Shown piece by piece: positions 17,476 through 26,853 of a stretch of 64,000 nt of DNA. Source of the stretch: Thioclava sp. GXIMD4216. Its GTDB lineage: Bacteria > Pseudomonadota > Alphaproteobacteria > Rhodobacterales > Rhodobacteraceae. The stretch lies in NCBI RefSeq assembly GCF_037949285.1, contig NZ_CP149927.1:62001-126000 (forward strand). The letters are read 5' to 3'. The stretch's first letter is position 1, and the number at the start of each line of letters is the position of its first letter. The notes under the pieces are model-generated. The model made no database searches and was not told the origin of the DNA. It saw only the letters and a program-made list of their open reading frames with translations. A program made the position numbers and the translations under genes.

Positions 17476-18258
17476 ATGCTAAATAACGAACAAAGGCAGG
17501 CTGCTGCCGACGCCATCCTGAAGGCCGAGCAAACCCGCGAAGTCTGTGTCCAGCCGTCGAAAACATGGCCGGAGATGGAGCTGGAAGACGCCTATGACAT
17601 CCAGCGCCGCTGGGCCAATGCCCGCATCGCGGCTGGCGCGAAAATCATCGGACGCAAGATCGGCCTTACCAGCCGTGCCATGCAGATGGCCTCGAAAATG
17701 ACCGAGCCCGATTATGGCGTGATGCTGGATGATGCGGTCTTCAAGGACGGGGCGCGCATTCCGGCAGGCACGTTCATCAAGCCGCGTCTGGAAACCGAAC
17801 TGGCCTTTGTTATGGGCGAAGACCTGCAAGGCGCGGGGTGCCAGATGCATGACGTGATGCGCGCCACCGAATACGTGACGCCCGCGCTGGAAATCATCGA
17901 TTACCGCACGCAGGTACCGCGCGCGATTGCCGATACCATCGCCGATAACGCCGCTTTTGGCGCGATCGTGCTTGGCGGGCGCATCTTCCGCCCGTTCGAT
18001 GTGGATGTGCGCTGGATCGGGGCGACGCTTTCGAAAAACGGCGTGATCGAGGAAAGCGGCGTGTCGGCGGCCATCATGGGCCATCCGGCAGCCGGGATTG
18101 CATGGCTGGTCAACAAGCTCGCCCCGCTAGGCGATGGCCTGAAGAAAGGCGATATCGTTCTGGGCGGCTCGTTCACCCGCCCCGTCGATATTGCTTCGGG
18201 CGATGTGATCTTTGCCGATTACGGCCCGCTTGGCGCGATCGGCGTCAGCTTCGAATAA
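17476..18258 (+). CDS. hpaH: 2-oxohept-4-ene-1,7-dioate hydratase (HpaH family)
   Basis: The 260-residue enzyme of the MhpD/HpaH hydratase family (fumarylacetoacetate hydrolase-like fold) adds water to 2-oxohept-4-ene-1,7-dioate. The metal-site and family stretches KIGLTSRAMQ, PRLETELAFVMG, VTPALEIIDYR and DNAAFGAIVLGG are present in the right order. The HpaI aldolase follows 81 bp later, so the pair catalyses the last two steps of homoprotocatechuate meta-cleavage. The earlier enzymes (HpaD, E, F, G) are not in this window. Confidence 0.9.
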   Translation: MLNNEQRQAAADAILKAEQTREVCVQPSKTWPEMELEDAYDIQRRWANARIAAGAKIIGRKIGLTSRAMQMASKMTEPDYGVMLDDAVFKDGARIPAGTFIKPRLETELAFVMGEDLQGAGCQMHDVMRATEYVTPALEIIDYRTQVPRAIADTIADNAAFGAIVLGGRIFRPFDVDVRWIGATLSKNGVIEESGVSAAIMGHPAAGIAWLVNKLAPLGDGLKKGDIVLGGSFTRPVDIASGDVIFADYGPLGAIGVSFE

Positions 18259-18339
18259 CACACGCCCCGCCTGCAATCGCAGTCTCTCTGGCCCCGCCCT
18301 ACCAAGCGGGGCGGGGAAAGCTATCACAGAAAGCCCATC

Positions 18340-19089
18340 ATGACCGATATGCCCAAAAACCACTTCAAAGCCGCGATGCAAGCCTTTGAAGTCCAGCGCG
18401 GCTGCTGGTGCAGCCTGCGCGATCCGATCGTGGCCGAAATGCTGGCCGTGCTAGGGTTCGACTGGCTGATGTTCGACACCGAGCACTCGCCCATCGACCC
18501 CGCAACCGTGCTGTCGCAGTTGCAGGCCGTCGCGCCGTATAAAGCCAGCTCGATCGTCCGCCCGAGCTGCCTGAACGCCGCCGAAATCAAGAAGTTGCTG
18601 GATCTTGGAGCCCAGACGATCCTTGTGCCGATGGTCCAGAGCGCGGCAATGGCGCAAGAAGCGGTGGACGCGGTCGCCTATCCGCCCAGCGGCATTCGCG
18701 GCGTGTCGGGCATGACCCGCGCCACCCGATTTGCCACCGTGCCGGGCTACCACAAGAAGGCCCGCGAAGAGATCTGCCTGATCGTACAGGTGGAAAGCAA
18801 GGCGGCGCTGGACGAAATCGAGGCAATGGCCGCCGTTGACGGCGTCGATGCGATTTTCGTCGGTCCCGCCGATCTGGCCGCTTCGCTGGGCTATCCGGGC
18901 GAGCCGTCGCATCCCGAAGTCACCCGCGTGGTGCTGGAGGCCATCCGCCGCATCCGCGCCGCAGGCAAACCGCCGGGCATCCTGACCAGCGATCCCGCTG
19001 TCTATGATCAGGCGCTGGAAGCGGGCGCGGTTTTCGTGGCGAAAGACATCGATCTGGTGGCCATGAAAAAAGGCCTGTCGATCAGCTAA
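18340..19089 (+). CDS. hpaI: 4-hydroxy-2-oxoheptane-1,7-dioate aldolase (HpaI family)
   Basis: The 249-residue metal-dependent class II aldolase splits 4-hydroxy-2-oxoheptanedioate to pyruvate and succinate semialdehyde. Family marks include FDTEHSPID near residue 46, VPMVQSA, GVSGMTRATRFA, the metal ligand Glu in VQVES (about residue 150) and FVGPADLAASLG with the second ligand Asp. It follows HpaH in the same direction. HpaI-type aldolases accept several 2-oxo acids, so the in vivo substrate depends on genes outside the window. Confidence 0.9.
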   Translation: MTDMPKNHFKAAMQAFEVQRGCWCSLRDPIVAEMLAVLGFDWLMFDTEHSPIDPATVLSQLQAVAPYKASSIVRPSCLNAAEIKKLLDLGAQTILVPMVQSAAMAQEAVDAVAYPPSGIRGVSGMTRATRFATVPGYHKKAREEICLIVQVESKAALDEIEAMAAVDGVDAIFVGPADLAASLGYPGEPSHPEVTRVVLEAIRRIRAAGKPPGILTSDPAVYDQALEAGAVFVAKDIDLVAMKKGLSIS

Positions 19090-19090
19090 C

Positions 19091-20401
19091 CTATCCGGCG
19101 GGAGGGGACGACCCTCCCGCTCGGCCCTCCCGATCCTGCAGTGGGGGCCGCACCGCTATCCTCTGGTGCCAAAGCTGGCCAAAGCGCGACAGCTCGTCCG
19201 CCAGAACGGTCTCATGCGCATCCAGCCAGTCGATAACCGACGCGAACGCCACGATCCGTGCATGCCCGTCCTGCAGGCGCACCACCGGCCAGTTGCCGAC
19301 AAGCGCGTTATCGATCCCGAAGACCGCATCCCCCCACCAGCGCGCCGGACCGAACGCATGCGGCATCTGCCGCCCGCGTTTCATTGCCGCCAGCACCGAG
19401 ACCGGAGATGTCGTCTCGACCCGCTCGACAGCCTGATGCCACAGATCCAGCACCGAGGCATATTCCCAGCTGACCGCGCTCCAGCTTTCGGGGAAGCGGC
19501 TATTGTAATTCTCGAAAAACTGCTGCGGGCGCCGGAAGAAAAAGGCCAGATCCGCCAGTGCCGGATCATCGAAATCGGGAAACTGGAAGGTAAAGCGGGC
19601 CATGAAATCCGCCGAAGTTTCCGCAACAAGCTGCCGGTAACCGTCCCCCGTGCAGGACAGGATCTGACCGCCGAACCCCTGTGCAAAAGCCGCAAGCGTC
19701 AACGCCCTGACCATCGGGGGGGTCGAGGAGCACCAGCACAGGATATCCGCCTCCGAGGCGACCATCCGCGCCACAATGCCTTCTGCCGCAGCGCCTTCCT
19801 CATAAAGCACCTCTTCCACGACCGGTAGTCCCGCCACAGCACAGGCGGCGCGGTAGCAGGCCAGAGACGGCAGTCCCATCAGGTCATTCTGGCTGCATAA
19901 GGCAATTTTCGCGCCCGGATATTCGGTTGCCAGATGTGCAACCCCCGTGACATTGAACAGCGGATGCACCTCGGCGGGGGCGATCAGATAGGGACGGTCG
20001 GGCGACAGATCGGTCGGCAGCAGGGTCGTGGTCAGGATGCGGCGCGACATGAGATAGTCGATGGCGGGGCCGACCTCGTTGCCACCGAGGGTCAGCACCA
20101 GACAGGCCCCATGCGTCTCGACCATCTCTTGCGCGGCGCGCAACGTGGCCTCCGGCCCCGAAGCGGTATCATGCGACAGGATCTCCACCGGATGCCGCCG
20201 CCCGCCGATCATCAGCCCGCCGCGCTCGTTGATCCAGTCGCTCCAGAGCGAGGCCCCGTCCAAACCCGGTTGTCCCCAGATCTTTTCCGGCCCGCTTCTG
20301 GGCAGCAGGAACCCGATACGGACCGCAGACCCGTTTCTTGACCGCAATCGTGGCAAGGTGCCGGTGACTGTCAGCCTTTGTGCAAATGATGCCCCGCTCA
20401 T
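19091..20401 (-). CDS. Periplasmic-binding-fold protein without signal peptide
   Basis: The 436-residue protein is of the type I periplasmic-binding superfamily (HAAT/urea-amide type): VRIGFLLPRSGPEKIWGQPGL opens the fold and GGLMIGGRRHPVEI continues it. The N-terminus (MSGASFAQRLTVTG) has no hydrophobic core, and none appears in frame further upstream. It therefore looks cytoplasmic, like the amide sensor AmiC, rather than a transporter component. It is divergent from tmm with 170 bp between, and no ABC permease adjoins it on that side. A sensing role for the amine genes is inferred. Confidence 0.75.
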   Translation of the reverse strand: MSGASFAQRLTVTGTLPRLRSRNGSAVRIGFLLPRSGPEKIWGQPGLDGASLWSDWINERGGLMIGGRRHPVEILSHDTASGPEATLRAAQEMVETHGACLVLTLGGNEVGPAIDYLMSRRILTTTLLPTDLSPDRPYLIAPAEVHPLFNVTGVAHLATEYPGAKIALCSQNDLMGLPSLACYRAACAVAGLPVVEEVLYEEGAAAEGIVARMVASEADILCWCSSTPPMVRALTLAAFAQGFGGQILSCTGDGYRQLVAETSADFMARFTFQFPDFDDPALADLAFFFRRPQQFFENYNSRFPESWSAVSWEYASVLDLWHQAVERVETTSPVSVLAAMKRGRQMPHAFGPARWWGDAVFGIDNALVGNWPVVRLQDGHARIVAFASVIDWLDAHETVLADELSRFGQLWHQRIAVRPPLQDREGRAGGSSPPAG

Positions 20402-20536
20402 TTATTCAGCCTCTGCATAATTAAATGCCAGTTCATCGCGCGAATGTCTCCGCCCGATATTCCTGTAAAGAAAAAAGGTTGACCAGCAAAATAATTGGAT
20501 TGCTCATTGGTATTGCAAAATGAACCAAATTTATAA

Positions 20537-20549
20537 TTGGTCCAAACCA
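20537..20549. promoter_or_regulatory. Operator motif TTGGTC-CA-AACCA upstream of tmm
   Basis: This 13-bp motif with TGGT/ACCA symmetry ends 22 bp before the tmm start. A further GAACCAA half-site is at 20522-20528. The same motif pair occurs upstream of the amt gene at 25381-25409. The GntR/FadR regulator encoded at 24338 is the obvious candidate to bind both. Confidence 0.55.
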
Positions 20550-20571
20550 GCCAGAGGAGCACAGGAGAGAT

Positions 20572-21915
20572 ATGTCAAAGCGCGTTGCTGTCATCGGCGC
20601 GGGGCCCTCCGGCCTTGCCCAGCTCAGAGCCTTCCAGTCCGCCGCCGAAAAAGGGGCGCCCATCCCCGAGGTGGTCTGCTTTGAAAAGCAATCCAACTGG
20701 GGCGGGCTGTGGAACTATAGCTGGCGCACCGGCGTCGATGAATATGGCGAACCCGTGCATGGCTCGATGTATCGCTATCTCTGGTCCAACGGACCAAAGG
20801 AAGGGCTTGAATTCGCGGACTATTCATTCGAAGAACATTTCGGAAAGCAAATTGCCTCCTATCCGCCTCGCGGCGTGCTGTTCGACTATATCGAAGGGCG
20901 CGTGCTCAAGGCCGATGTCCGCAAATGGATCCGGTTTTCCTCGGTTATCCGCTGGGTCTCCTTCGACCCCCAGAGCGGCCTTTTCACGCTGACCATTCAT
21001 GACATGGTCAAGGATCATGTCTATCAGGAGGAATTCGACCATGTGATCGTGGCCTCCGGTCACTTCTGGTCACCGAATGTGCCGGAATATCCGGGGTTCG
21101 ACAAATTCCACGGGCGCATCCTGCACGCCCATGATTTCCGTGACGCACGTGAATTCGCAGGCCAGAACGTGCTGGTGGTCGGGGCGTCCTATTCTGCCGA
21201 GGATATCGGATCGCAATGCTGGAAATATGGGGCCGCCAGCATCACAAGCTGCTATCGCTCGGCCCCGATGGGCTTTGACTGGCCGGAAAACTGGGAAGAG
21301 AAACAGGGGCTTGCGCATGTCGAAGGCAAGACCGCCTATTTCAGGGACGGCAGCAGCAAAGACATCGACGCAATCATCCTATGCACCGGATACCGGCATG
21401 TCTTCCCCTTCCTGCCCGATGATCTGCGCCTGAAAACCGCCAACCGTCTGGCCACCGCCGACCTGTATAAAGGCGTGGCCTATGTGCATAATCCGAAGCT
21501 GTTCTATCTGGGCATGCAGGACCAGTGGTTCACCTTCAACATGTTCGATGCGCAGGCATGGTTTGTGCGTGATGTCATTCTGGGGCGCATCGACCTGCCC
21601 GATGACACGCAAAGCATGATGGCCGATGTGGCCGCGCGCGAGGCTGCGGAAGAGGCATCGGATGACGTGAAATACGCCATCACCTATCAGGGCGACTATA
21701 TCAAGGAACTCATCGCCGAAACCGACTATCCCAGCTTCGATGTGGACGGGGCCTGCGAGGCATTCTTCGAATGGAAGGCGCATAAGAAGAAAGACATCAT
21801 GGGCTTTCGCGATAACAGCTACCGCTCTGTCATCACCGGCACGATGGCCCCTGTGCATCACACGCCGTGGAAAGACGCGCTGGATGACAGCATGCAGGCC
21901 TATCTGCAGAACTGA
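20572..21915 (+). CDS. tmm: Trimethylamine monooxygenase (flavin-containing)
   Basis: The 447-residue bacterial FMO oxidises trimethylamine to TMAO with NADPH and oxygen. Visible marks are the FAD motif GAGPSG at residues 9-14, the FMO identifying sequence [11 protein letters not shown] at 179-189 and the NADPH motif GASYSAED from residue 204. The FATGY-like motif is LCTGYRH near 268. Length and sequence match the Tmm group of marine Roseobacters, and tdm follows after 33 bp, which is the known arrangement. AGGAGAGAT precedes the start. Confidence 0.95.
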   Translation: MSKRVAVIGAGPSGLAQLRAFQSAAEKGAPIPEVVCFEKQSNWGGLWNYSWRTGVDEYGEPVHGSMYRYLWSNGPKEGLEFADYSFEEHFGKQIASYPPRGVLFDYIEGRVLKADVRKWIRFSSVIRWVSFDPQSGLFTLTIHDMVKDHVYQEEFDHVIVASGHFWSPNVPEYPGFDKFHGRILHAHDFRDAREFAGQNVLVVGASYSAEDIGSQCWKYGAASITSCYRSAPMGFDWPENWEEKQGLAHVEGKTAYFRDGSSKDIDAIILCTGYRHVFPFLPDDLRLKTANRLATADLYKGVAYVHNPKLFYLGMQDQWFTFNMFDAQAWFVRDVILGRIDLPDDTQSMMADVAAREAAEEASDDVKYAITYQGDYIKELIAETDYPSFDVDGACEAFFEWKAHKKKDIMGFRDNSYRSVITGTMAPVHHTPWKDALDDSMQAYLQN

Positions 21916-21948
21916 ACCGGCTCCCCCCTTTTTGTCAGGACCTGCGCC

Positions 21949-24318
21949 ATGACCCTGTTTTCCGACCTGCCCCTGTTCCGGCCCGGTGCGCCACTCCCGA
22001 CACATGCGCGGCGCGTGGCGGCCCTTGGTCGCCCTCGGGGAACCGAGCATTACACGATCCCGGGGCGCGGGGCCTATCTGGTCCGGCTGGCCGAGGGGGA
22101 CCAGATCACGCTCACCAATCTGGAAGGGGGACAGGCCGCGCTGCTTCTGGTCACCCATCCGGACGGGCGCCCCGATGCAGGGCTGATCGGCGCAAGGGCC
22201 GATAGCCCGCTTGCCCCCCTACAGGCGCTTCTGCGCGCCGCAGGGAGCGGCATGGAGCGCCTCAGGCGCGGACTGGAACGGCGGAATATTCCCCTTGAAG
22301 GACAGGGGATTGGCCTTTTCGGCCAGAGCAGCCCCGCCGGCGACCAGGCCCGTTTTACCGCCCGTTCTGCGGGATGGCTGCTGCTGGCGGCCCCCGCCCC
22401 TGTCATGGATTTCGAGAGCCAGAACACCGCCACACCCATCGGGCTTCTGCTGCACCGCGCGCATCCCGGGGCACAGCTGCGCCATGCCCTGCCCGACCCT
22501 CTGGCCGAGCCGCTACAGGATCTGCGCATCGCCTCGGCCACGGCGCGCGCCTACCGGATCGCCAAGGGCGATTACATCCAGATCATTGATGTCGATGGCC
22601 GCCAATGCACCGATTTCCAGTGCTTCGACGCGCGCAAGCTTGACCGCGGACAGGCCCTGCCGCTGGATGTCACCACCACCCGCAGCCTGCAAGCTCTCGC
22701 CTATCCGATGCCGGGCCTGCATGGGAAATACTTCGATCAGGACATGACCCCGCTGGTGGAGGTCATTCAGGACACCTGTGGCCGTCATGACGCCTTCGCA
22801 CTGGCCTGCTCGGCGAAATATTATGACGATCTGGGATATCCGGGGCATGTGAACTGCTCCGAGAATTTCAATGCCGCGCTGGCCCCTTACGACATTGCGG
22901 GGCGCGCAGGCTGGATGGCGGCCAATTTCTTCTTCAACACCGCCATTGACCAGCATGGTGTTCTGGTGGCGGACGAGCCGTGGTCACGTCCGGGAGATTA
23001 TGTGCTGCTCCGGGCATTGACCGATCTGGTCTGTGTCTCTTCGGCCTGCCCCGATGACACTTCTGCCGCCAATGGCTGGGATTTGACCGATATCCATATG
23101 CGCAGCTATAGCGGAGCGGAGACCTTCTCCCGCGCGGCAGCCTGGCGCCCCACCCCGGAGGATGACCCTATCATGACGCGCGAAAGCGGGTTCCACGCCA
23201 GTTTTGCCCCCCTAACCCGCAATTTCACCGATTATCGTGGCTTCTGGCTGCCCGACAGCTTTACCCAGACCGATCCGGTTGAAAGCTATTGGGCCTGCCG
23301 CGAGAAAGCCGTGATCATGGACCTTTCCGCCCTGCGCAAATTCGAGGTCACGGGGCCGGATGCCGAGGCCCTGCTGAACTGGGTGCTGACCCGCGATGTG
23401 TCGAAACTCGGCAGCGGTCAGGTGGTCTATTCGGCAATGTGCTACCCGCATGGCGGCATGATCGACGATGGCACCCTGTTCCGGCTGGGACCGCAGAATT
23501 TCCGCTGGATCGGCGGCAGCGATCTGGGCGGGACATGGATGCGGGAAGAGGCGGCGCGGCTGGGGCTGAACGTGATGATCCGCAGCTCCACCGACCAGCA
23601 GCATAACATCGCGGTGCAGGGGCCTGCCGCACGCAAGATCCTGAAAACCGTTCTCTGGACCGCGCCCCATCAGCCGGCCCTCACCGCGCTGGAATGGTTC
23701 CGCTTCACGGTGGGCCGCCTTGGCGGTCCGGACGGCGTTCCTCTTGTGGTCTCGCGTACGGGCTATACGGGCGAGCTGGGCTACGAGATCTTCTGCCACC
23801 CGCGTGACGCCAAACAGGTCTTCGAGGCGGTATGGGCGGCGGGCCAGCCTTGCGGACTGCGCCCGATGGGGCTGGCCGGGCTGGATCTGGTGCGCATCGA
23901 GGCGGGGCTGATCTTTGCAGGTTATGATTTCGACGACCAGACCGACCCGTTCGAGGCAGGGATCGGCTTCACCGTCCCGCTGAAGTCGAAAACCGCCGAT
24001 TTTGTCGGGCGCGAGGCGCTGATCCGGCGCAAGCAGCATCCCGCCCGTGTCTTTGTCGGGCTGGAGATCGAGGGCGAGGAAGCGGTCTCGCATGGCGATT
24101 GCCTGCGTCTGGGACGGGCGCAGATTGGCGTTGTGTGCTCGGCCATGCGCTCCCCGCGCAGCCATATGTCGATTGCGCTGGCACGGGTCGATGTGGCCCA
24201 TTCAGCCAGCGGAACGCTCTTGGAGGTGGGCCAGCTTGACGGGCATCTGCGGCGCAGGCAGGCCAGAATAAGCCCCGTGGCGCATTATGACCCGAAGAAG
24301 GAGCGCCCGCGCAGCTAG
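21949..24318 (+). CDS. tdm: TMAO demethylase (DUF1989 plus GcvT domains)
   Basis: The 789-residue enzyme converts TMAO to dimethylamine and formaldehyde. The N-terminal half holds the DUF1989 domain (about residues 190-360) with the Cys-rich stretch (CTDFQCFDA, NCSENF, SSACPDDTS) that supplies the zinc site in Tdm of Methylocella. The C-terminal half (about 400-785) is a GcvT-like tetrahydrofolate-binding domain (NWVLTRDVSKLGSG, GYTGELGYEIF) that captures the formaldehyde. The domain order is diagnostic for Tdm. It is co-transcribed with tmm. Confidence 0.95.
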   Translation: MTLFSDLPLFRPGAPLPTHARRVAALGRPRGTEHYTIPGRGAYLVRLAEGDQITLTNLEGGQAALLLVTHPDGRPDAGLIGARADSPLAPLQALLRAAGSGMERLRRGLERRNIPLEGQGIGLFGQSSPAGDQARFTARSAGWLLLAAPAPVMDFESQNTATPIGLLLHRAHPGAQLRHALPDPLAEPLQDLRIASATARAYRIAKGDYIQIIDVDGRQCTDFQCFDARKLDRGQALPLDVTTTRSLQALAYPMPGLHGKYFDQDMTPLVEVIQDTCGRHDAFALACSAKYYDDLGYPGHVNCSENFNAALAPYDIAGRAGWMAANFFFNTAIDQHGVLVADEPWSRPGDYVLLRALTDLVCVSSACPDDTSAANGWDLTDIHMRSYSGAETFSRAAAWRPTPEDDPIMTRESGFHASFAPLTRNFTDYRGFWLPDSFTQTDPVESYWACREKAVIMDLSALRKFEVTGPDAEALLNWVLTRDVSKLGSGQVVYSAMCYPHGGMIDDGTLFRLGPQNFRWIGGSDLGGTWMREEAARLGLNVMIRSSTDQQHNIAVQGPAARKILKTVLWTAPHQPALTALEWFRFTVGRLGGPDGVPLVVSRTGYTGELGYEIFCHPRDAKQVFEAVWAAGQPCGLRPMGLAGLDLVRIEAGLIFAGYDFDDQTDPFEAGIGFTVPLKSKTADFVGREALIRRKQHPARVFVGLEIEGEEAVSHGDCLRLGRAQIGVVCSAMRSPRSHMSIALARVDVAHSASGTLLEVGQLDGHLRRRQARISPVAHYDPKKERPRS

Positions 24319-24337
24319 GCTGCCGCGCATCCGCTTA

Positions 24338-25126
24338 ATGCTGGACCTTGAGGCGCCCGCCGCCTATGAAAAAGGCAGGACGTCCCTTCGGGCCTCAAGG
24401 AACCAATTCGTGCCAGCCTCTGCACCACCTCCATCCGCTTTGCATCCGCTTCCGGGATCGACCGTGCAATATGTGATCGATACCCTGAGCAGCCGCATCG
24501 TCTCCGGTGAATATGCCAAGGACGAACGGCTGCCATCGGAACGGCAGATGGCGCAGGATCTGGGCGTTGCGCGCAATACCGTGCGCGAGGCGCTGGATTA
24601 TCTGGAGACCCGCCTGATGATCCGGCGCAGGCAGGGATCGGGGTCCTTTGTGATCTATGATCCGGCTGGCACGCTACAGGCCCATTCGCCGGTTGCCGAG
24701 GAAACCGGCCCGCTCCATCTGCTGACCGTGCGGGGCGTGCTGGAGCCGGAAATCGTGCGTCTTGCGATTTTGTCCATGTCCCCCAAACAGATAACGGCGC
24801 TTTCAGAGATCGTCTCGCAGATGGAAGCCATGAGCACCGATGCCACCGCCTTCATCCGGCTGGAAGAAGAGTTCCACCGGCAACTGGCTTTGGGCACGGG
24901 AAACCCGCTGCTGGTCGCCTGTTTCAATCTGGTGCTGGATGCGCGGCGTCAATCCTTCCGCGCGGCGATGTATAAACGCCATCTCACCCCCGCAAAGCTG
25001 GCCAGCTACCAGCGCGCCTATAACGGGCTTTTCAACGCGATCGCCGCCCGCGATATCGAAGAGGCAACCGAGTTCATGAAGCTTTCACTGGTCGAGGACC
25101 AGAAACTCCTGCTTCAGGAAAGCTGA
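24338..25126 (+). CDS. GntR/FadR-family transcriptional regulator
   Basis: The 262-residue regulator has an N-terminal winged HTH (DERLPSERQMAQDLGVARNT, about residues 63-82) and a C-terminal FCD ligand domain with the metal-binding EEEFHRQLALGTGN stretch. The start is uncertain: ATG 24338 is used here, but ATG 24287 inside tdm would give 279 residues with translational coupling. Its place between the tmm-tdm operon and the amt-dmm genes, both preceded by TTGGTC-NN-AACCA, makes it the likely regulator of methylated-amine use. Confidence 0.85.
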   Translation: MLDLEAPAAYEKGRTSLRASRNQFVPASAPPPSALHPLPGSTVQYVIDTLSSRIVSGEYAKDERLPSERQMAQDLGVARNTVREALDYLETRLMIRRRQGSGSFVIYDPAGTLQAHSPVAEETGPLHLLTVRGVLEPEIVRLAILSMSPKQITALSEIVSQMEAMSTDATAFIRLEEEFHRQLALGTGNPLLVACFNLVLDARRQSFRAAMYKRHLTPAKLASYQRAYNGLFNAIAARDIEEATEFMKLSLVEDQKLLLQES

Positions 25127-25164
25127 ACTGGTCCCTTCGTTAGAGCACCAATTTTACGCCTTTT

Positions 25165-25199
25165 CTCCCCGTCAGCGCCGCTGAACGGGGATTTTCTTT
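25165..25199 (+). terminator. Terminator after the tmm-tdm-gntR operon
   Basis: CCCCGT/ACGGGG extended by CAGC/GCTG forms a stem around a 3-base loop, followed by ATTTTCTTT. It lies 40 bp after the regulator stop. The rest of the 323-bp gap up to 25449 holds only the amt operator and ribosome-binding site. Confidence 0.65.
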
Positions 25200-25396
25200 G
25201 CAATCCCCCTGCGACCGGCCCGACCCGTCCTTCTGGCGCTAAGGCACAAACCGCCAAGAAACTAGGCAGGAGGCAGGGGGCGAGCGATTAGATATGTGCC
25301 AAATACCGGATCTCTTTATTCCTGATGGGAATTAATGTTGCAATAAGGGCAATTTCTCACCGAGGCTAGACGAACAAAAAGAACCAATAAAGTCAG

Positions 25397-25409
25397 TTGG
25401 TCTGAACCA
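25397..25409. promoter_or_regulatory. Operator motif TTGGTC-TG-AACCA upstream of amt
   Basis: This is the same motif as upstream of tmm, with 11 of 13 bases identical. GAACCAA occurs at 25381-25387, a spacing of 9 bp against 8 bp at tmm. It lies 40 bp before the amt start and probably controls amt, the small peptide gene and dmmDABC. Confidence 0.55.
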
Positions 25410-25449
25410 CAAGAATCGCGCCTTCAGGACATCCAACAAGGAGACTCAC

Positions 25450-26829
25450 TTGGAACAAGAGCTCGCTTCCCTGTCTGAACAGCTTGCCCAGCTCAAGGAA
25501 AGTGTCGCCGCCACCAATGGCACCTTCTCTGAGACCTTCTACTTTCTGACCATCCCGCTCATGGTGCTGATCCATGCCGGTTTTCTTGCCTATGAAATGG
25601 GGGCCTCGCGGTCCAAAAACGCGCTTTCTGCGGGGATCAAGAACATTCTCGCCTTCGCGATGATCGTCCCGTTCTTCTACTTTGTCGGCTGGTGGATCTA
25701 TTGGGCCTTCCCCACCGGTCTGAGCGGATCGGAAGGGCCGATGGGCACTTCGGGCTTTGCCTATGCCAATGGCATCGCGCTGCCGTGGAGCGAATATATG
25801 GGCCCCAATCTCAGCGACCGGTCCTCGGGCGTGTTCTGGGGCGCCTTTGTGCTGTTTGCCGCCACCACCGCCTCGATCCTGTCGGGCGGCGTGATCGAGC
25901 GGATCAAACTGACGGGGTTCATCATCCTGTCGATCGTTCTGGGCGCCTTTGTCTGGATCTTGGCCGCCGCATGGGGCTGGCATGCCGATGGCTGGCTGGT
26001 GACCAAGTTCGGTTATCATGATTTCGGAGCCTCGGGCGTCGTCCATGCCATTGCCGGCTTCTTCACGCTGGGCGTGCTGATCAATCTCGGGCCGCGGATC
26101 GGCAAGTTCAATGCCGATGGCAGTGCCAACCATATCGCGGGGCATTCCATGCCGATGACGCTGGTCGGGCTAATGCTGATCATTGCAGGTTTCTGGGGCT
26201 TCCTGATGGGCTGCGTCATCGTTCCGGGCGAAAGCTGGAGCTGGTCGGGCACGATCGAGGCCAGCATCTACGGCACGCCGATGACGCTTTCGGGCATGAC
26301 GTTCAACGTCCTTATGGGCTTTGCGGGCGGTATTATCGGGGCATGGATGATTACCCGTGATCCGTTCTGGATGATGTCGGGGGCGCTTGGCGGGATCATC
26401 TCCTGCGCGGCAGGGATCGACCTGTGGTATCCGCCTATGGCCTTTGCAATCGGCTTCATCGGCGCCTGCGCCATGCCCTTTGTGGCCTCGTTCATCGAAC
26501 GGCGCGGCATTGACGATGCGGTGGGCGCGGTTGCAGTGCACGGCTTCCTCGGGCTTTGGGGCGTGATTGTCGTCGGCATCGCGGCCTCGGGCTATCCGGC
26601 CCTTTTCGGCGAGGATGTCATCCATATCTCCTTCACCGGACAGTTGATCGGGGCAGCCGTCATGGCGGTGATGGGCTTCGTGCCGGGCTATGTCGTCTCG
26701 CTGGTCCTGAAACTGATGGGCGAGCTGCGTGTGCCGCGCGAGGCCGAGGAGCTTGGGCTCGATTTGGTCAAAGTGCCAGCCTCCGCCTATCCCGAAGCCA
26801 TCCATCCCTCTGTCAGCCCCGCAGAATGA
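25450..26829 (+). CDS. amtB: Amt/Mep-family ammonium (methylammonium) channel
   Basis: The 459-residue channel probably starts at TTG 25450, with AAGGAG 8 bp upstream; no ATG fits as well. An N-terminal polar helix (about 20 residues) precedes roughly 11 membrane helices. The twin-histidine pore is visible as DFGASGVVHAIAG (about residue 200) and AVHGFLGLWG (about 363). It carries ammonium, and possibly methylammonium, across the inner membrane. Its location between tmm-tdm and dmmDABC suggests a role in taking up or recapturing the nitrogen product of amine demethylation, not general nitrogen control, since no glnK accompanies it. Confidence 0.9.
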   Translation: MEQELASLSEQLAQLKESVAATNGTFSETFYFLTIPLMVLIHAGFLAYEMGASRSKNALSAGIKNILAFAMIVPFFYFVGWWIYWAFPTGLSGSEGPMGTSGFAYANGIALPWSEYMGPNLSDRSSGVFWGAFVLFAATTASILSGGVIERIKLTGFIILSIVLGAFVWILAAAWGWHADGWLVTKFGYHDFGASGVVHAIAGFFTLGVLINLGPRIGKFNADGSANHIAGHSMPMTLVGLMLIIAGFWGFLMGCVIVPGESWSWSGTIEASIYGTPMTLSGMTFNVLMGFAGGIIGAWMITRDPFWMMSGALGGIISCAAGIDLWYPPMAFAIGFIGACAMPFVASFIERRGIDDAVGAVAVHGFLGLWGVIVVGIAASGYPALFGEDVIHISFTGQLIGAAVMAVMGFVPGYVVSLVLKLMGELRVPREAEELGLDLVKVPASAYPEAIHPSVSPAE

Positions 26830-26853
26830 TCTGCCCACTCAGGAGTTACATCT

